The position numbers and the translations under genes are program-made. DNA of 64,000 bases from Gordonia pseudamarae (GTDB lineage: Bacteria; Actinomycetota; Actinomycetes; Mycobacteriales; Mycobacteriaceae): the NCBI RefSeq assembly GCF_025273675.1, contig NZ_CP045809.1, positions 1,426,001 to 1,490,000 of the forward strand, written 5' to 3'. Positions 34,496 through 44,153 of this stretch are shown in pieces. The first letter of the stretch is position 1. Each line of letters starts with the position of its first letter. Under the pieces are notes generated by a model. It was not told the origin of the DNA. It did not search any database and saw only the letters and a program-made list of their open reading frames with translations.

Positions 34496-35887
34496 TCAGC
34501 TCCTGCAAACGCCGACCCGCCGGGACACCGCGCGCAGCAGTGTTTGCCACTCGTCGTTGCCCTGACCGGCGAAATCACCCGACGGGTGTAGTTGTACGGT
34601 GTGCGCCATGCGTACACCGGTCAGGCAGCTTTCCGGGACCACGGTGATGTACTGCCCCTGGAAACCATTGGCCTGGAAGCCGCGCGGTGTGGCGCCCGAC
34701 CACCACTGGTAACCATATGAGCCGACATTCTCGTCGGCGGCATCACGGGCCGGTCGACGGTTCATCGTCGCCTCGGTGACCCAGGAGCGGGACACCACTT
34801 GGCGCCCGCCGACGGCCTGTCCGCCGTTACGCATCAGCTCGCCGAACCGGAGGAAGTCCACCGGCCGGGCAAACAAGGACATCGACGCCACCGCGGCCCC
34901 GGTCCGATCGGTCATGATGTCGGCGTCGGCCTCCATTCCGGTCGGCCGCCAGACCTTCTCCGCGATGGTCGTGCTCAGTGGGCGGGCATAGACAGACTCC
35001 AGCAGCCAGCCCAGCACCTGGGTGTTGGCGCTGTTGTAGTTGAACGCCGTGCCCTGGGGGGCCACCCGGGGGAGTGCAAGCAGGAACTCGTTGCGGGTCT
35101 TACCGATTCGGCCGCCTGAGTGGTAGTCGAGGGCGAGATCGATCCATTGCAGGAACTGGTCGTTCGCCGTGATCTCGGAGGTGTGTTCGTCCCATTTCAC
35201 TCCCGATCGCATCAGCAGGATGTTCCTGATCGTCGTACCCTGCCAGGCCGACCCACGGACGCCGGGGACGTACCGCTCGATCGGCTCGTCGAGGGAGGAT
35301 ATCCGGCCCTCGTCGACGGCGATTCCGACGAGAGTGGAGATCACCGATTTGGTTGTCGACCATCCGTGGTGTGCGGTGGTGCGCCGGTAACCGTTCGCGT
35401 AGAACTCGGCGATCATCGAGCCGTCGCGCATCAACAACAGCGCGTCGGTCTGGGTGTCGCGGATAAAGTCGCGGACGGTTTTCGTCCGGCCTGACCACCG
35501 GTAGCTCACCGACCCGATATCGACGGGTGACCGCATGCGAGGCAGTGTGTTGGCCGTACCGGCGGTGATCGGCTGGTGTGGGAGGAACAAATCGGGTTTG
35601 ACGATGTCGGTGGGTAACGGCAGCAGCATCCGGTTGTTGGTGATCGCCTCGTGCGTCCAATTCGACCAGAAATCCGGGGAGGCCAGAGTTGTCGCGGCAC
35701 CCGCCGCGAGATCGGGCAGCGCGGGAACGCCGAGGAGTCCGCCGCCCCGTGCGACGGCCAGCAGCGATCGTGCGTCGGTGACCGAGGGGGTAGGGGGCGT
35801 GGCGTCGGCGGGTGCACTCGACAGTGCCGCGGCGATGGAGACCACGAGTGCGAGGGCGCTCTTGGTGATGGCTGTCACCCGGCACAT
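34496..35887 (-). CDS. Exported beta-lactamase-family serine hydrolase (class C/esterase type)
   Basis: This 463-aa protein has a Sec signal peptide (ITKSALALVVSIAAALSSAP) and a class C beta-lactamase/6-aminohexanoate-dimer hydrolase-like domain. STTKS supplies the SxxK nucleophile and Lys, and YNSANTQVLGW the YxN motif. GSYGYQWWSG and GFQANGFQGQYITVVP are typical of the NylB/esterase branch. It probably hydrolyses an ester or amide outside the cell. GTG 35878 is an alternative start. It converges with the unknown gene 33177-34481. Confidence 0.9.
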   Translation of the reverse strand: MCRVTAITKSALALVVSIAAALSSAPADATPPTPSVTDARSLLAVARGGGLLGVPALPDLAAGAATTLASPDFWSNWTHEAITNNRMLLPLPTDIVKPDLFLPHQPITAGTANTLPRMRSPVDIGSVSYRWSGRTKTVRDFIRDTQTDALLLMRDGSMIAEFYANGYRRTTAHHGWSTTKSVISTLVGIAVDEGRISSLDEPIERYVPGVRGSAWQGTTIRNILLMRSGVKWDEHTSEITANDQFLQWIDLALDYHSGGRIGKTRNEFLLALPRVAPQGTAFNYNSANTQVLGWLLESVYARPLSTTIAEKVWRPTGMEADADIMTDRTGAAVASMSLFARPVDFLRFGELMRNGGQAVGGRQVVSRSWVTEATMNRRPARDAADENVGSYGYQWWSGATPRGFQANGFQGQYITVVPESCLTGVRMAHTVQLHPSGDFAGQGNDEWQTLLRAVSRRVGVCRS

Positions 35888-35992
35888 GATGCCAGACCGG
35901 CATCGGAAAGTGCCCCCGATATAGGCGTCCCGTATGGCGTCTCGTCCTAGCCCACCGCTCTATCGGCAGAACTCTTTCCGACACGCCCGGGC

Positions 35993-36025
35993 AGGGCAGG
36001 TTCACCTCCGGGGTGGACCTGCCCT
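35993..36025 (-). terminator. Hairpin terminator of the thiolase gene
   Basis: AGGGCAGGTTCACC (35993-36006) and GGTGGACCTGCCCT (36012-36025) pair over 14 bp with one G-U. The hairpin starts 18 bp beyond the thiolase stop codon. It lacks a U-tract. Confidence 0.65.
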
Positions 36026-36043
36026 ATCCGGGGTATGTCTGAA

Positions 36044-37267
36044 TCAGGACAGGCGTTCGAGAACCATCGCCATGCCCTGGCCACCGCCGACGCACATCGA
36101 CTCGATACCGAAGGTCTTGTCGTGTGTGCGCAGGTTGTTGAGCAGCGTGGTGGTGATCCGGGCGCCGGTCATACCGAACGGGTGGCCGATCGCGATGGCG
36201 CCGCCGGAGACGTTGAGCTTGTCGTGATCGATGCCCAGTTCGTTGGCCGAACCGAGAACCTGCACGGCGAAGGCTTCGTTGATCTCGACGAGGTCGATAT
36301 CCGAGAGCGACATCCCCGAGATGCGCAGTACCTTGCGGATGGCCTCGATCGGGCCCAGACCCATGATCTCGGGGGACAGTCCGGTCGCGGCGGTGGCCAC
36401 CACGCGGGCCAGCGGGGTCAGGCCCAGCTCCTTGGCCTTGGTGTCACTCATGATCACCAGCGCCGCGGCACCGTCGTTGAGCGGGCATGCATTGCCCGCG
36501 GTGATGGTGCCGTCGGGGCGGAAGACCGGCTTGAGCTGGCTGATCTTCTCGTAGGTGGTGCCTGCGCGCGGGCCGTCGTCGGTGGACACGGTGCTGCCGT
36601 CGGGCAGGGTGACCGGGTCGATCTCGCGTGCGAAGAAACCGGCCTTGATGGCGGCCTCGGCACGGTTCTGGCTCAGCACACCCCAGCGGTCCTGGTCGTC
36701 CCGCGAGATGCCGGTGTAGCTGGCGACGTTCTCGGCGGTCTGGCCCATCGCGATGTAGACGTCCGGGATCAGGCCGTCCTCACGAGGATCGTGCCAGCTG
36801 TCGGCGCCACCCTCGGCGCTCTTCTCGCTGCGCGCGATGGCCTCGTCGAACAGGGCGTTCTTGGAGTTGGGGGCGCCGTCGGCGCCGCCGGAGATGCCGA
36901 AACTGGAGACGCTCTCGACTCCGCCGGAGATCACCACGTCGACCTCACCGGCTTTGATGGCGTGCAGCGCCATCCGGGTGGTCTGCAACGACGACGAGCA
37001 GTACCGGTTGACCGTGACACCGGGGATGTGGTCGTAGCCGAGTTCGACGGCGATGACACGGGCGATGTTGTAGCCGCCCTGGCCGCCGGGCTGTCCGATG
37101 CCCCAGTGGATGTCCTCGATGTCCTTGGGATCGAGCGACGGGACCTTGGCGAGCGCCGCGGCCACCATCTGGCGCGAGAGCTCGTCAGGGCGAACGTCTT
37201 TGAGAGATCCCTTACCGGCACGGCCGATCGGGGAACGGGCATGGGCGACAATCACTGCTTCTGGCAT
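36044..37267 (-). CDS. fadA3: Acetyl-CoA acetyltransferase / 3-ketoacyl-CoA thiolase (FadA3-like)
   Basis: This 407-aa thiolase has the acylated Cys in TVNRYCSSSLQTTRMA, the His of GGAIAIGHPFGMTGAR, and the second Cys of MCVGGGQGMA. It catalyses thiolytic cleavage or condensation of acyl-CoAs. Position next to cbs matches fadA3 (Rv1074c). ATG 37267 is chosen because PEAVIVAHARSPIGRAGKG is the family start; an in-frame extension to 37447 overlaps the divergent gene. It is read away from cbs across a 137-bp shared region. Confidence 0.95.
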   Translation of the reverse strand: MPEAVIVAHARSPIGRAGKGSLKDVRPDELSRQMVAAALAKVPSLDPKDIEDIHWGIGQPGGQGGYNIARVIAVELGYDHIPGVTVNRYCSSSLQTTRMALHAIKAGEVDVVISGGVESVSSFGISGGADGAPNSKNALFDEAIARSEKSAEGGADSWHDPREDGLIPDVYIAMGQTAENVASYTGISRDDQDRWGVLSQNRAEAAIKAGFFAREIDPVTLPDGSTVSTDDGPRAGTTYEKISQLKPVFRPDGTITAGNACPLNDGAAALVIMSDTKAKELGLTPLARVVATAATGLSPEIMGLGPIEAIRKVLRISGMSLSDIDLVEINEAFAVQVLGSANELGIDHDKLNVSGGAIAIGHPFGMTGARITTTLLNNLRTHDKTFGIESMCVGGGQGMAMVLERLS

Positions 37268-37404
37268 GTGAAACACGTTACTGCACGTGCCCAGGTGCCG
37301 GTATCGGCGGCGGTGCGGGGTGACGACGACCGCTTTTTGTGCGCCCGGCACCGATAGTGCGGGCGGGATTCGGGGTCTGCGGTCATCAATGGGACCATGG
37401 AGGT

Positions 37405-38802
37405 ATGCGCATCGCGAATCATGTCGTCGACCTGGTGGGCAACACACCCCTTGTCAAGCTCAACTCGGTGGTCAAGCCCGGCTCCGGCCTCGTCGCGGCC
37501 AAGGTGGAATACCTCAATCCGGGCGGCAGCAGCAAGGACCGCATCGCGGTCCGCATGGTGGACGCCGCCGAGGCCTCCGGTGAACTCAAGCCGGGCGGCA
37601 CCATCGTCGAACCCACCTCCGGCAACACCGGCGTCGGTCTGGCCCTGGTCGCCCAACAGCGGGGTTACAAGTGCGTGTTCGTCTGTCCCGACAAGGTCGG
37701 CGAGGACAAGCGCAACGTCCTCAAGGCATACGGTGCCGAGGTCGTGGTCTGTCCTACGGCGGTACCGCCGGAGCATCCCGACAGCTATTACAACGTCTCC
37801 GACCGGCTGGTCCGGGAGATCGACGGTGCCTGGAAGCCGAATCAGTACGTCAATCCGGCGGGACCCCAGAGCCACTACGAGACCACCGGCCCCGAGATCT
37901 GGCGGGACACCGACGGCACGGTGACCCATTTCGTGGCCGGTGTGGGCACCGGTGGCACCATCACGGGCACCGGCCGGTACCTCAAGGAGATCTCCGGCGG
38001 CAAGGTCAAGGTCGTCGGCGTCGATCCCGAGGGCTCGGTGTACTCCGGTGGCACGGGGCGGCCGTACCTGGTGGAGGGCGTGGGCGAGGACTTCTGGCCG
38101 CAGGCCTACGATCCCTCGATCCCGGACGAGATCATCGCGGTCTCCGACGCCGACTCGTTCGACATGACCCGGCGCCTGGCCCGCGAGGACGGCCTGCTCG
38201 TGGGCGGCTCGTGCGGCATGGCGGTGGTCGCCGCGCTGCAGGTCGCCGAACGCGAGGGTCCCGATGCGGTGGTCGTGGTGCTGCTGCCCGACGGCGGCCG
38301 CGGCTACATGGCCAAGATCTTCAACGACAAGTGGATGAGCAGCTACGGTTTCCTGCGGTCCACCCTCGACGGCAAGACCGCCGGTGAGCCGTTGGTGGGC
38401 GAGGTGCTGCGCGGTAAGGGCGGCGAACTGCCCGACCTGGTGCACACCCATCCGTCCGAAACCCTGCGCGATGCCATCGAGATCCTGCGCGAGTACGGCG
38501 TCTCGCAGATGCCGGTGGTCGGTGCCGAGCCGCCGGTGATGGCGGGTGAGGTGGCCGGTGCGGTCACCGAGCGTGACCTGCTCAGTGCGGTGTTCGAGGG
38601 CCGCGCGAACCTTGCCGACCCGGTGTCGGCGCATATGGGCGAGCCGTTTCCGCTGATCGGTTCGGGCGAACCGGTCTCCGCGGCCACCAGGGCGTTCAGC
38701 GAGACCGATGCGTTGATGGTGGTCGAGGACGGCAAACCCGTCGGCGTCCTCACCCGCCACGATCTGCTCGCCTTTGTCAGCACACATCCCTTCGTCGGAT
38801 AG
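37405..38802 (+). CDS. cbs: Cystathionine beta-synthase
   Basis: This 465-aa PLP enzyme condenses serine and homocysteine to cystathionine. The PLP Lys lies in LNPGGSSKDRIAVRMV. EPTSGNTGVGLALVAQQRGY and VGTGGTITGTGRYLKE are fold-type II signatures. The C-terminal ~130 residues are a pair of CBS domains (VHTHPSETLRDAIEIL, VTERDLLSAVF, VGVLTRHDLLAF), as in Rv1077. ATG 37405 follows GGAGGT. metB starts 10 bp downstream, so the operon provides transsulfuration steps. Confidence 0.97.
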   Translation: MRIANHVVDLVGNTPLVKLNSVVKPGSGLVAAKVEYLNPGGSSKDRIAVRMVDAAEASGELKPGGTIVEPTSGNTGVGLALVAQQRGYKCVFVCPDKVGEDKRNVLKAYGAEVVVCPTAVPPEHPDSYYNVSDRLVREIDGAWKPNQYVNPAGPQSHYETTGPEIWRDTDGTVTHFVAGVGTGGTITGTGRYLKEISGGKVKVVGVDPEGSVYSGGTGRPYLVEGVGEDFWPQAYDPSIPDEIIAVSDADSFDMTRRLAREDGLLVGGSCGMAVVAALQVAEREGPDAVVVVLLPDGGRGYMAKIFNDKWMSSYGFLRSTLDGKTAGEPLVGEVLRGKGGELPDLVHTHPSETLRDAIEILREYGVSQMPVVGAEPPVMAGEVAGAVTERDLLSAVFEGRANLADPVSAHMGEPFPLIGSGEPVSAATRAFSETDALMVVEDGKPVGVLTRHDLLAFVSTHPFVG

Positions 38803-38812
38803 GACAGCAACC

Positions 38813-39952
38813 ATGAGTCACGGTTTTTCCACCCGCGCCATCCACGCCGGATACGACCCGGACCCGTTGACCGGCGCGGTCAACGTGCCGATCTACGCGT
38901 CCTCCACCTTCGCCCAGGACGGGGTCGGCGGCCTGCGGGGCGGATTCGAGTACGCGCGCACCGGCAATCCCACCCGGCGGGCCCTCGAAGCCAACCTGGC
39001 GGCCCTGGAGGGCGGCACCTTCGGGCGTGCCTTCGCCTCCGGGATGGCCGCCACCGACGCCCTGTTGCGCGCCACCCTGCGCCCCGGTGATCACCTGGTC
39101 ATCCCCAACGACGCCTACGGCGGTACGTTCCGGCTCATCGACAAGGTGTTCACGCAGTGGGGGATCGACTATTCGGTCGCCCCGATCACCGACCCCGACG
39201 CGGTGCGCGCCGCCGTCACCGACAAGACCAAGCTGGTGTGGATCGAAACCCCCACCAACCCGCTGCTCAACGTCGGCGATATCGCGGTGCTCGCCGAGAT
39301 CGCCCACGGTGCCGGTGCGAAGCTCGTGGTGGACAACACTTTTGCCTCGCCATACCTGCAGCAGCCGTTGGCGCTGGGGGCTGATGTGGTGCTGCATTCG
39401 ACCACCAAGTACCTCGGCGGCCACTCGGATGTGGTGGGCGGTGCACTGGTCACCGCCGACGAACAACTCGACACCGACATCGCCTTCCTACAGAACGGCG
39501 CCGGTGCGGTACCGGGCCCGTTCGACGGCTACCTGACGATGCGCGGCATCAAGACCCTCGCGGTGCGAATGGACCGCCACAGCGACAACGCCGAACGTGT
39601 CGTCGACTTCCTCGCCGCACACGCCAAGATTGAGAAGGTCCTCTACCCGGGGCTGGCCGACCACCCCGGCCACGGCGTGGCCGCCAAGCAGATGGCCCGC
39701 TACGGCGGCATGGTGTCGGTGCTGGTCAAGGGTGGTCTGGAAGCGGCGCAGGACTTCTGTGCCCGTACCGAGGTGTTCACCCTGGCCGAGTCGCTCGGCG
39801 GCATCGAATCGCTGATCGAGCATCCGGGCGCGATGACGCACGCGTCGACCGCCGGTTCACTGCTGGAGGTCCCGGACAATCTGGTCCGGTTGTCGGTGGG
39901 CATCGAGGACATCGACGACATTCTCGGTGACCTGGAGAAAGCACTGCACTGA
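38813..39952 (+). CDS. metB: Cystathionine gamma-synthase / gamma-lyase family enzyme
   Basis: This 379-aa fold-type I PLP enzyme opens GFSTRAIHAGYDPDPLTGAV. It has the PLP Lys in LHSTTKYLGGHSDVVGGAL, plus FEYARTGNPTRRALE and SLGGIESLIEHPGAMTHAS. Position after cbs matches metB (Rv1079). With cbs it handles cystathionine: CBS makes it from homocysteine and this enzyme makes or cleaves it. Gamma-synthase and gamma-lyase activities cannot be told apart by sequence alone here. Its ATG lies 10 bp past the cbs stop. Confidence 0.95.
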   Translation: MSHGFSTRAIHAGYDPDPLTGAVNVPIYASSTFAQDGVGGLRGGFEYARTGNPTRRALEANLAALEGGTFGRAFASGMAATDALLRATLRPGDHLVIPNDAYGGTFRLIDKVFTQWGIDYSVAPITDPDAVRAAVTDKTKLVWIETPTNPLLNVGDIAVLAEIAHGAGAKLVVDNTFASPYLQQPLALGADVVLHSTTKYLGGHSDVVGGALVTADEQLDTDIAFLQNGAGAVPGPFDGYLTMRGIKTLAVRMDRHSDNAERVVDFLAAHAKIEKVLYPGLADHPGHGVAAKQMARYGGMVSVLVKGGLEAAQDFCARTEVFTLAESLGGIESLIEHPGAMTHASTAGSLLEVPDNLVRLSVGIEDIDDILGDLEKALH

Positions 39953-39982
39953 GCGTGTGCTCTGCTGCGTACTCTGGGCGGG

Positions 39983-42900
39983 GTGTCGACGTCGCAGACT
40001 GAATCCTCGGTGACGACGGTGATCGGGCTGCTCGGTCCGGTCGGCGTCGTGCGCGACGTCACGGCCGCCTGTGCCCCGGGTGCCGGCGAGCCGGTGCCGG
40101 TGGCCGGGGTTCGGGCCCGCCGGTTGCTGGCCTCCCTGGCGATGGCCGAAGGACGGGTGCGGACCGCCGAACGACTCATCGACGACGTGTGGGGTACCGA
40201 TCGGCCGGGATCGCCGGCCGCGGCCCTGCATACGCAGATCTCCCGTCTGCGCCCGGTGCTCGGCCCGGCGCGTGTGGAGGCGGTCGCCGGTGGCTACCGG
40301 CTGACCGGGTGCCGGACCGATCTGTCGGTGGTGGCCGAACTGGCCGCTTCCGGAGATCCGGCGGACCTGGCGGCGGCACAGACGTGGTGGCGCGGGGTGC
40401 CCGGTGATGATCTCGGCGACGCCGACGTGGGATTGGCCAGCGAGTTACGTTCTCGTGCAAACGCGTTGCGGGAGGCCGTCGACCGCGGGAGACTGGCCGC
40501 GTTGCTCGCCGGCGGTGATTTCGCCGAGGCTCGGACCGTGGCCGAAAGGCTCTGTGCAACAGATAATCTGGACGAGACCGCGCATGTGGGGATGATGCGG
40601 GCGCTCGCCGGGCAGGGCGCAACCGCCGCCGCGCTCGCCGTTTTCGACAGGCTCCGCCGCTCACTGACCGCCGAACTGGGGGCTGATCCCGGCCCCGAGG
40701 CCGCCGCCGTGCACGCGGAATTGCTCGCGGCCACGGCTGTTTCGGGCGCCGGTTCAGCTGTCCCTCCGCAGGTGATCGAGCCCACCGGTCGCGGTCCGCG
40801 TTCGAAGGTCGTCGGTGTCATCGCGGATTCGTCCGAGCTCGTGGGCCGTGACCACGACATCTCGGCGATCCTGGACCTGCTCGGCCGGTATCGGCTGGTC
40901 ACCCTGCAGGGGCCGGGCGGGGTGGGCAAGACCCGGGTGTCGCATCGGGTCGGCGCCCGACTCGCCCGGGCCGGCCGCAGCGTCTTCTACGTGCCGCTGG
41001 CACCCATTCGCAACGACGACGATGTGGTAGGGGCGATCGCCGCGACACTCGGGGTCGGTGACACCGAGTGGACGCCCGGTGGCCGTCCGCGGCGCGCGGT
41101 TGCCGATCTCACCGCCCGGATCGTCGACGAGATCCGCGGGCTGGGTGCGGTACTGATTCTCGACAACTGCGAGCAGGTGGTGGCCCGGTGCGCTCTCCTG
41201 GTCGCCGAACTGCTCACGGCCGAACCGGATCTGGTGGTACTGACCACCAGCCGGTCGCCGTTGCTGCTGGCCGCCGAACACATCTACCAGTTGCCCGCGC
41301 TCGGGGTGGACGTCGACGGGGCGTCGGCGGAACTGTTCGGGCGCCGGGCACGGGCGATCCGGCGGTCGGCGACCCTCGACCCGATCCAGGTGGCCGGCCT
41401 GTGCGCCCGGCTCGACGGGCTGCCGCTGGCCATCGAACTCGCGGCCGCCAGGATCCGGACGATGTCGGTGGGGGAGATCACCGCCCGGCTCGACGAGCGA
41501 TTCGGGTTGTTGCGCGGCTCGGATCGCAGTGCCCCCGACCGGCACCGCACCCTGTACGCCGTCATCGACTGGAGTTGGGATCTGCTCGGCGACGATGCCC
41601 GGTCGGCGCTGCGGCGGCTGTGCCGGTTCCCGGCCGGATTCACCGCCGATACCGCGGCTGCCGTACTGGGATACGGCGGCTACCGGATCGACGATGTCCT
41701 GGAGGAACTGGTCAATCAGTCACTGCTGGCGGTGGTGGAGACCGTGACGGGCACGCGGTATCGCATGCTGGAGACGGTCCGTGAGTTCGGCGAGACCACA
41801 CTGGCCGCCGATCCCGGTCTCTCACGCGTCATCGATGTGGCCATCTGTTGCTGGGCACGGTCTTTCGCACTGTCGGTCAGCGCGGAGTACGAGCATGATT
41901 TCGCCTCGCCGGCGCTGCTGGACAGGGTCGCCGCCGAGACGGAGAACCTGCTCTGGGTGTTGCGCCGTTGTGTCGCATCCGAATCCGGTCGACCCTCCGA
42001 TGACGAGGTGATCACCGTGGTGACCGTGTTCCCGGTGCTCGGGGGTCTGTGGGTGATCCGGGGCCTGCATTCGGAGGTCATCGCGTGGAGTGCCAAGGTG
42101 GTGCCGATACTTCCCCGGCCGCCGGCCGGGCTGCCCGATGAACTCCGCAAATGCTGGCAGGCAACGGTGCTCGTGTCGTCCATTCATCAGATGATGCACC
42201 ACGACCTCAGGCATGTGGCCCGTTGCCGGATGTTGTTGCGGGCCTTGATCCACCGAGACAAGGTACTGACCGGGCAGACCGACTTCCTATCGGCGCTGGC
42301 CCTGGCCGTCCGCGGACCGGCGCTGCACCGGCTGATCGTGTCGGGTGTGCGCGCCGGCACGCCCAGGGTGGCGCTCATCGCCAGGGGGTTGCGGATGGCG
42401 GTGCGGGAGAACACCGGATCTCTCGACCCGGCGTTGCGTGACGGTCTGCACATGCTCGAGCTGACCTCTCGCTACGACGATGTCTGGCTCTCTGCAATGC
42501 CGAAGAACGCGGTCGCGGGAATCTATGGTCAACGCGGGCAATGGGAACGGTCGATCGGCTACTACCATGACGCCATCGCCGGACTGGAACGGATCTCGGC
42601 GACCGAGGACTCGGACGGCTCGCGCTGCTACCTCGCGGCCGCGCTGACCGCGCTCGGCCGATTCGACGAGGCCGAACAGGTTCTGGCGCCGGTCGCGGGC
42701 GGCTGGACGGTGCGGGGTCCGGAGCCGCAGGGACACACCGAAGTGGTCGCCGCGATGATGATGGCCTGGGCCGAGATCCGGTACGGACGAGGCGACAGGA
42801 TCGGAGCCGCCGAGGCGTTCGGCCGTTCGGCCGCCCTGATCCATCGGGACCACCCGTTCCTGAGCAGCGACCCCGGCGCGGTGATGTTGTTGAGCGGATC

Positions 42901-43285
42901 GGTCGCAGGTCTGCTGCTCTGCGGTGAGACCGACACGGCCAGAATATATCTCGACACACTGTGTGCCGGTCTGCGCTCCACGATCAGTGGGCGGATCTGG
43001 CTGGACCTACCGCAGGGTGCCACCATCGCGCTGGTCGTGGGACTGCTCCTCAACGCGGATGCGCGGACCGGCGACAAGGCGCCGGGCGCCCGGCTCATGG
43101 CGCTGGGTGTGCGGCTCGGTGCCCGCCAGGATCTGCCGAGCCTGCATCGCGCCGTCGTCGACGCCCAGCCGAACTCGGGGTTGTCCGAGGACGACTGGGC
43201 ATCGATGTGGACGCAGGTGGTGCGGCGTTCGCGAAGACAGGTGCGTGAGGAGATCCTCGATTTCGTAGTCCACCACGTGAGCTGA
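39983..43285 (+). CDS. Large SARP/AfsR-like regulator: wHTH-BTAD-NB-ARC-TPR
   Basis: The 1100-aa protein has a winged-helix DNA-binding domain (about 10-100, GVRARRLLASLAMAEGRVRT), a BTAD helical domain (about 105-255), and an NB-ARC/AAA ATPase with P-loop GPGGVGKT near 310-317 and LILDNCEQV. ARC-type helices follow (RFGLLRG, IDWSWDLLGDDARSALRRL), then a long helical TPR-like C-terminus. Such signal-transducing ATPases switch transcription of nearby genes when ligand and ATP bind. It starts 30 bp after metB and converges with the ABC exporter. The stop codons of both lie in the palindrome CTGACGGCCGTCAG (43282-43295). Targets are unknown. Confidence 0.9.
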   Translation: MSTSQTESSVTTVIGLLGPVGVVRDVTAACAPGAGEPVPVAGVRARRLLASLAMAEGRVRTAERLIDDVWGTDRPGSPAAALHTQISRLRPVLGPARVEAVAGGYRLTGCRTDLSVVAELAASGDPADLAAAQTWWRGVPGDDLGDADVGLASELRSRANALREAVDRGRLAALLAGGDFAEARTVAERLCATDNLDETAHVGMMRALAGQGATAAALAVFDRLRRSLTAELGADPGPEAAAVHAELLAATAVSGAGSAVPPQVIEPTGRGPRSKVVGVIADSSELVGRDHDISAILDLLGRYRLVTLQGPGGVGKTRVSHRVGARLARAGRSVFYVPLAPIRNDDDVVGAIAATLGVGDTEWTPGGRPRRAVADLTARIVDEIRGLGAVLILDNCEQVVARCALLVAELLTAEPDLVVLTTSRSPLLLAAEHIYQLPALGVDVDGASAELFGRRARAIRRSATLDPIQVAGLCARLDGLPLAIELAAARIRTMSVGEITARLDERFGLLRGSDRSAPDRHRTLYAVIDWSWDLLGDDARSALRRLCRFPAGFTADTAAAVLGYGGYRIDDVLEELVNQSLLAVVETVTGTRYRMLETVREFGETTLAADPGLSRVIDVAICCWARSFALSVSAEYEHDFASPALLDRVAAETENLLWVLRRCVASESGRPSDDEVITVVTVFPVLGGLWVIRGLHSEVIAWSAKVVPILPRPPAGLPDELRKCWQATVLVSSIHQMMHHDLRHVARCRMLLRALIHRDKVLTGQTDFLSALALAVRGPALHRLIVSGVRAGTPRVALIARGLRMAVRENTGSLDPALRDGLHMLELTSRYDDVWLSAMPKNAVAGIYGQRGQWERSIGYYHDAIAGLERISATEDSDGSRCYLAAALTALGRFDEAEQVLAPVAGGWTVRGPEPQGHTEVVAAMMMAWAEIRYGRGDRIGAAEAFGRSAALIHRDHPFLSSDPGAVMLLSGSVAGLLLCGETDTARIYLDTLCAGLRSTISGRIWLDLPQGATIALVVGLLLNADARTGDKAPGARLMALGVRLGARQDLPSLHRAVVDAQPNSGLSEDDWASMWTQVVRRSRRQVREEILDFVVHHVS

Positions 43286-43291
43286 CGGCCG

Positions 43292-44152
43292 TCAGGCGTT
43301 GCGCATGTAGGCGCGCACCGCCAGCGGGGCGAAGATCGCGGTCACCACCGCTGCACCCAACAGGGACCATCCCACATGCGAACTCATGTGTCCGTCGGTG
43401 GTCAGATCACGCACCGCGCTCACCAGGTGGCTGACCGGATTGACCTTCACCCACGCCTGCAACCAGCCGGGCATTGTGTCGGTGGGGGCGAAGGCGTTGG
43501 AGGCGAATGTCAGCGGGAACATGATCATCATCGAAACGCCCTGCACCGCCGATGCCTTGCTCATCAGGCAGCCCATGAGCGCGAAGATCCAGGACAGGGC
43601 GAAGCTGCACACCATGATCAGCAGTGCCGAGGCCACCACCCCGAAGGCATCCGGTCGCCAGCCCATGATGATGCCCATGATCACGGTGAGCACGGTGGCG
43701 ACGAAGTACCGGATGACGTCGGCCAGCAGCGCACCGGCCAGCGGACTGATCCGGGAGATCGGCAGCGACCGGAAGCGGTCGAAGACACCCTTGTCCATGT
43801 CCTCGCGCAACTGTGTTCCGGTCACTATCGAGGTCATGACCACGGTCTGCACCATGATTCCCGGAATGATGACCGGCAGGTACGACGTGACGTCACCGCT
43901 GATGGCCCCGCCGAACACGTAGGTGAACAGGAGCGTGAAGATGATCGGCTGGAAGGTGACGTCGAAGAGTTGTTCGGGGTTGTGCCGGATCTTCAGTACG
44001 CCGCGGTAGGCCATCGAGAACGACTGGGTGATCGTCTCCAGCGGGGATATCGATGTCTTGGCCTCCTTCCTGGCGGTGTCGGTGCGAATACCTTTCTGCG
44101 GCAAGACCGGTTCGTGATTCGTCTCGGTATTCGTGCTGGTTGTCGCGGTCAT
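43292..44152 (-). CDS. ABC exporter permease (DrrB-like, ABC-2 type)
   Basis: This 286-aa protein has six hydrophobic segments in the ABC-2 permease pattern. NPEQLFDVTFQPIIFTLLFT near residue 60 and the LREDMDKGVFDRFRSLPISR loop are typical of DrrB. It should form the membrane channel for the ATPase encoded 1 bp upstream. Known relatives export daunorubicin-like drugs or phthiocerol lipids; the substrate here is unknown. The first ~35 residues are polar and cytoplasmic. Confidence 0.93.
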   Translation of the reverse strand: MTATTSTNTETNHEPVLPQKGIRTDTARKEAKTSISPLETITQSFSMAYRGVLKIRHNPEQLFDVTFQPIIFTLLFTYVFGGAISGDVTSYLPVIIPGIMVQTVVMTSIVTGTQLREDMDKGVFDRFRSLPISRISPLAGALLADVIRYFVATVLTVIMGIIMGWRPDAFGVVASALLIMVCSFALSWIFALMGCLMSKASAVQGVSMMIMFPLTFASNAFAPTDTMPGWLQAWVKVNPVSHLVSAVRDLTTDGHMSSHVGWSLLGAAVVTAIFAPLAVRAYMRNA

Positions 44153-44153
44153 G

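Noticed and set aside
37274..37289. CACGT/ACGTG inverted repeat between fadA3 and cbs as a KstR-type operator
   Set aside because: Arms are only 5 bp and do not match the KstR or KstR2 motifs that I know.
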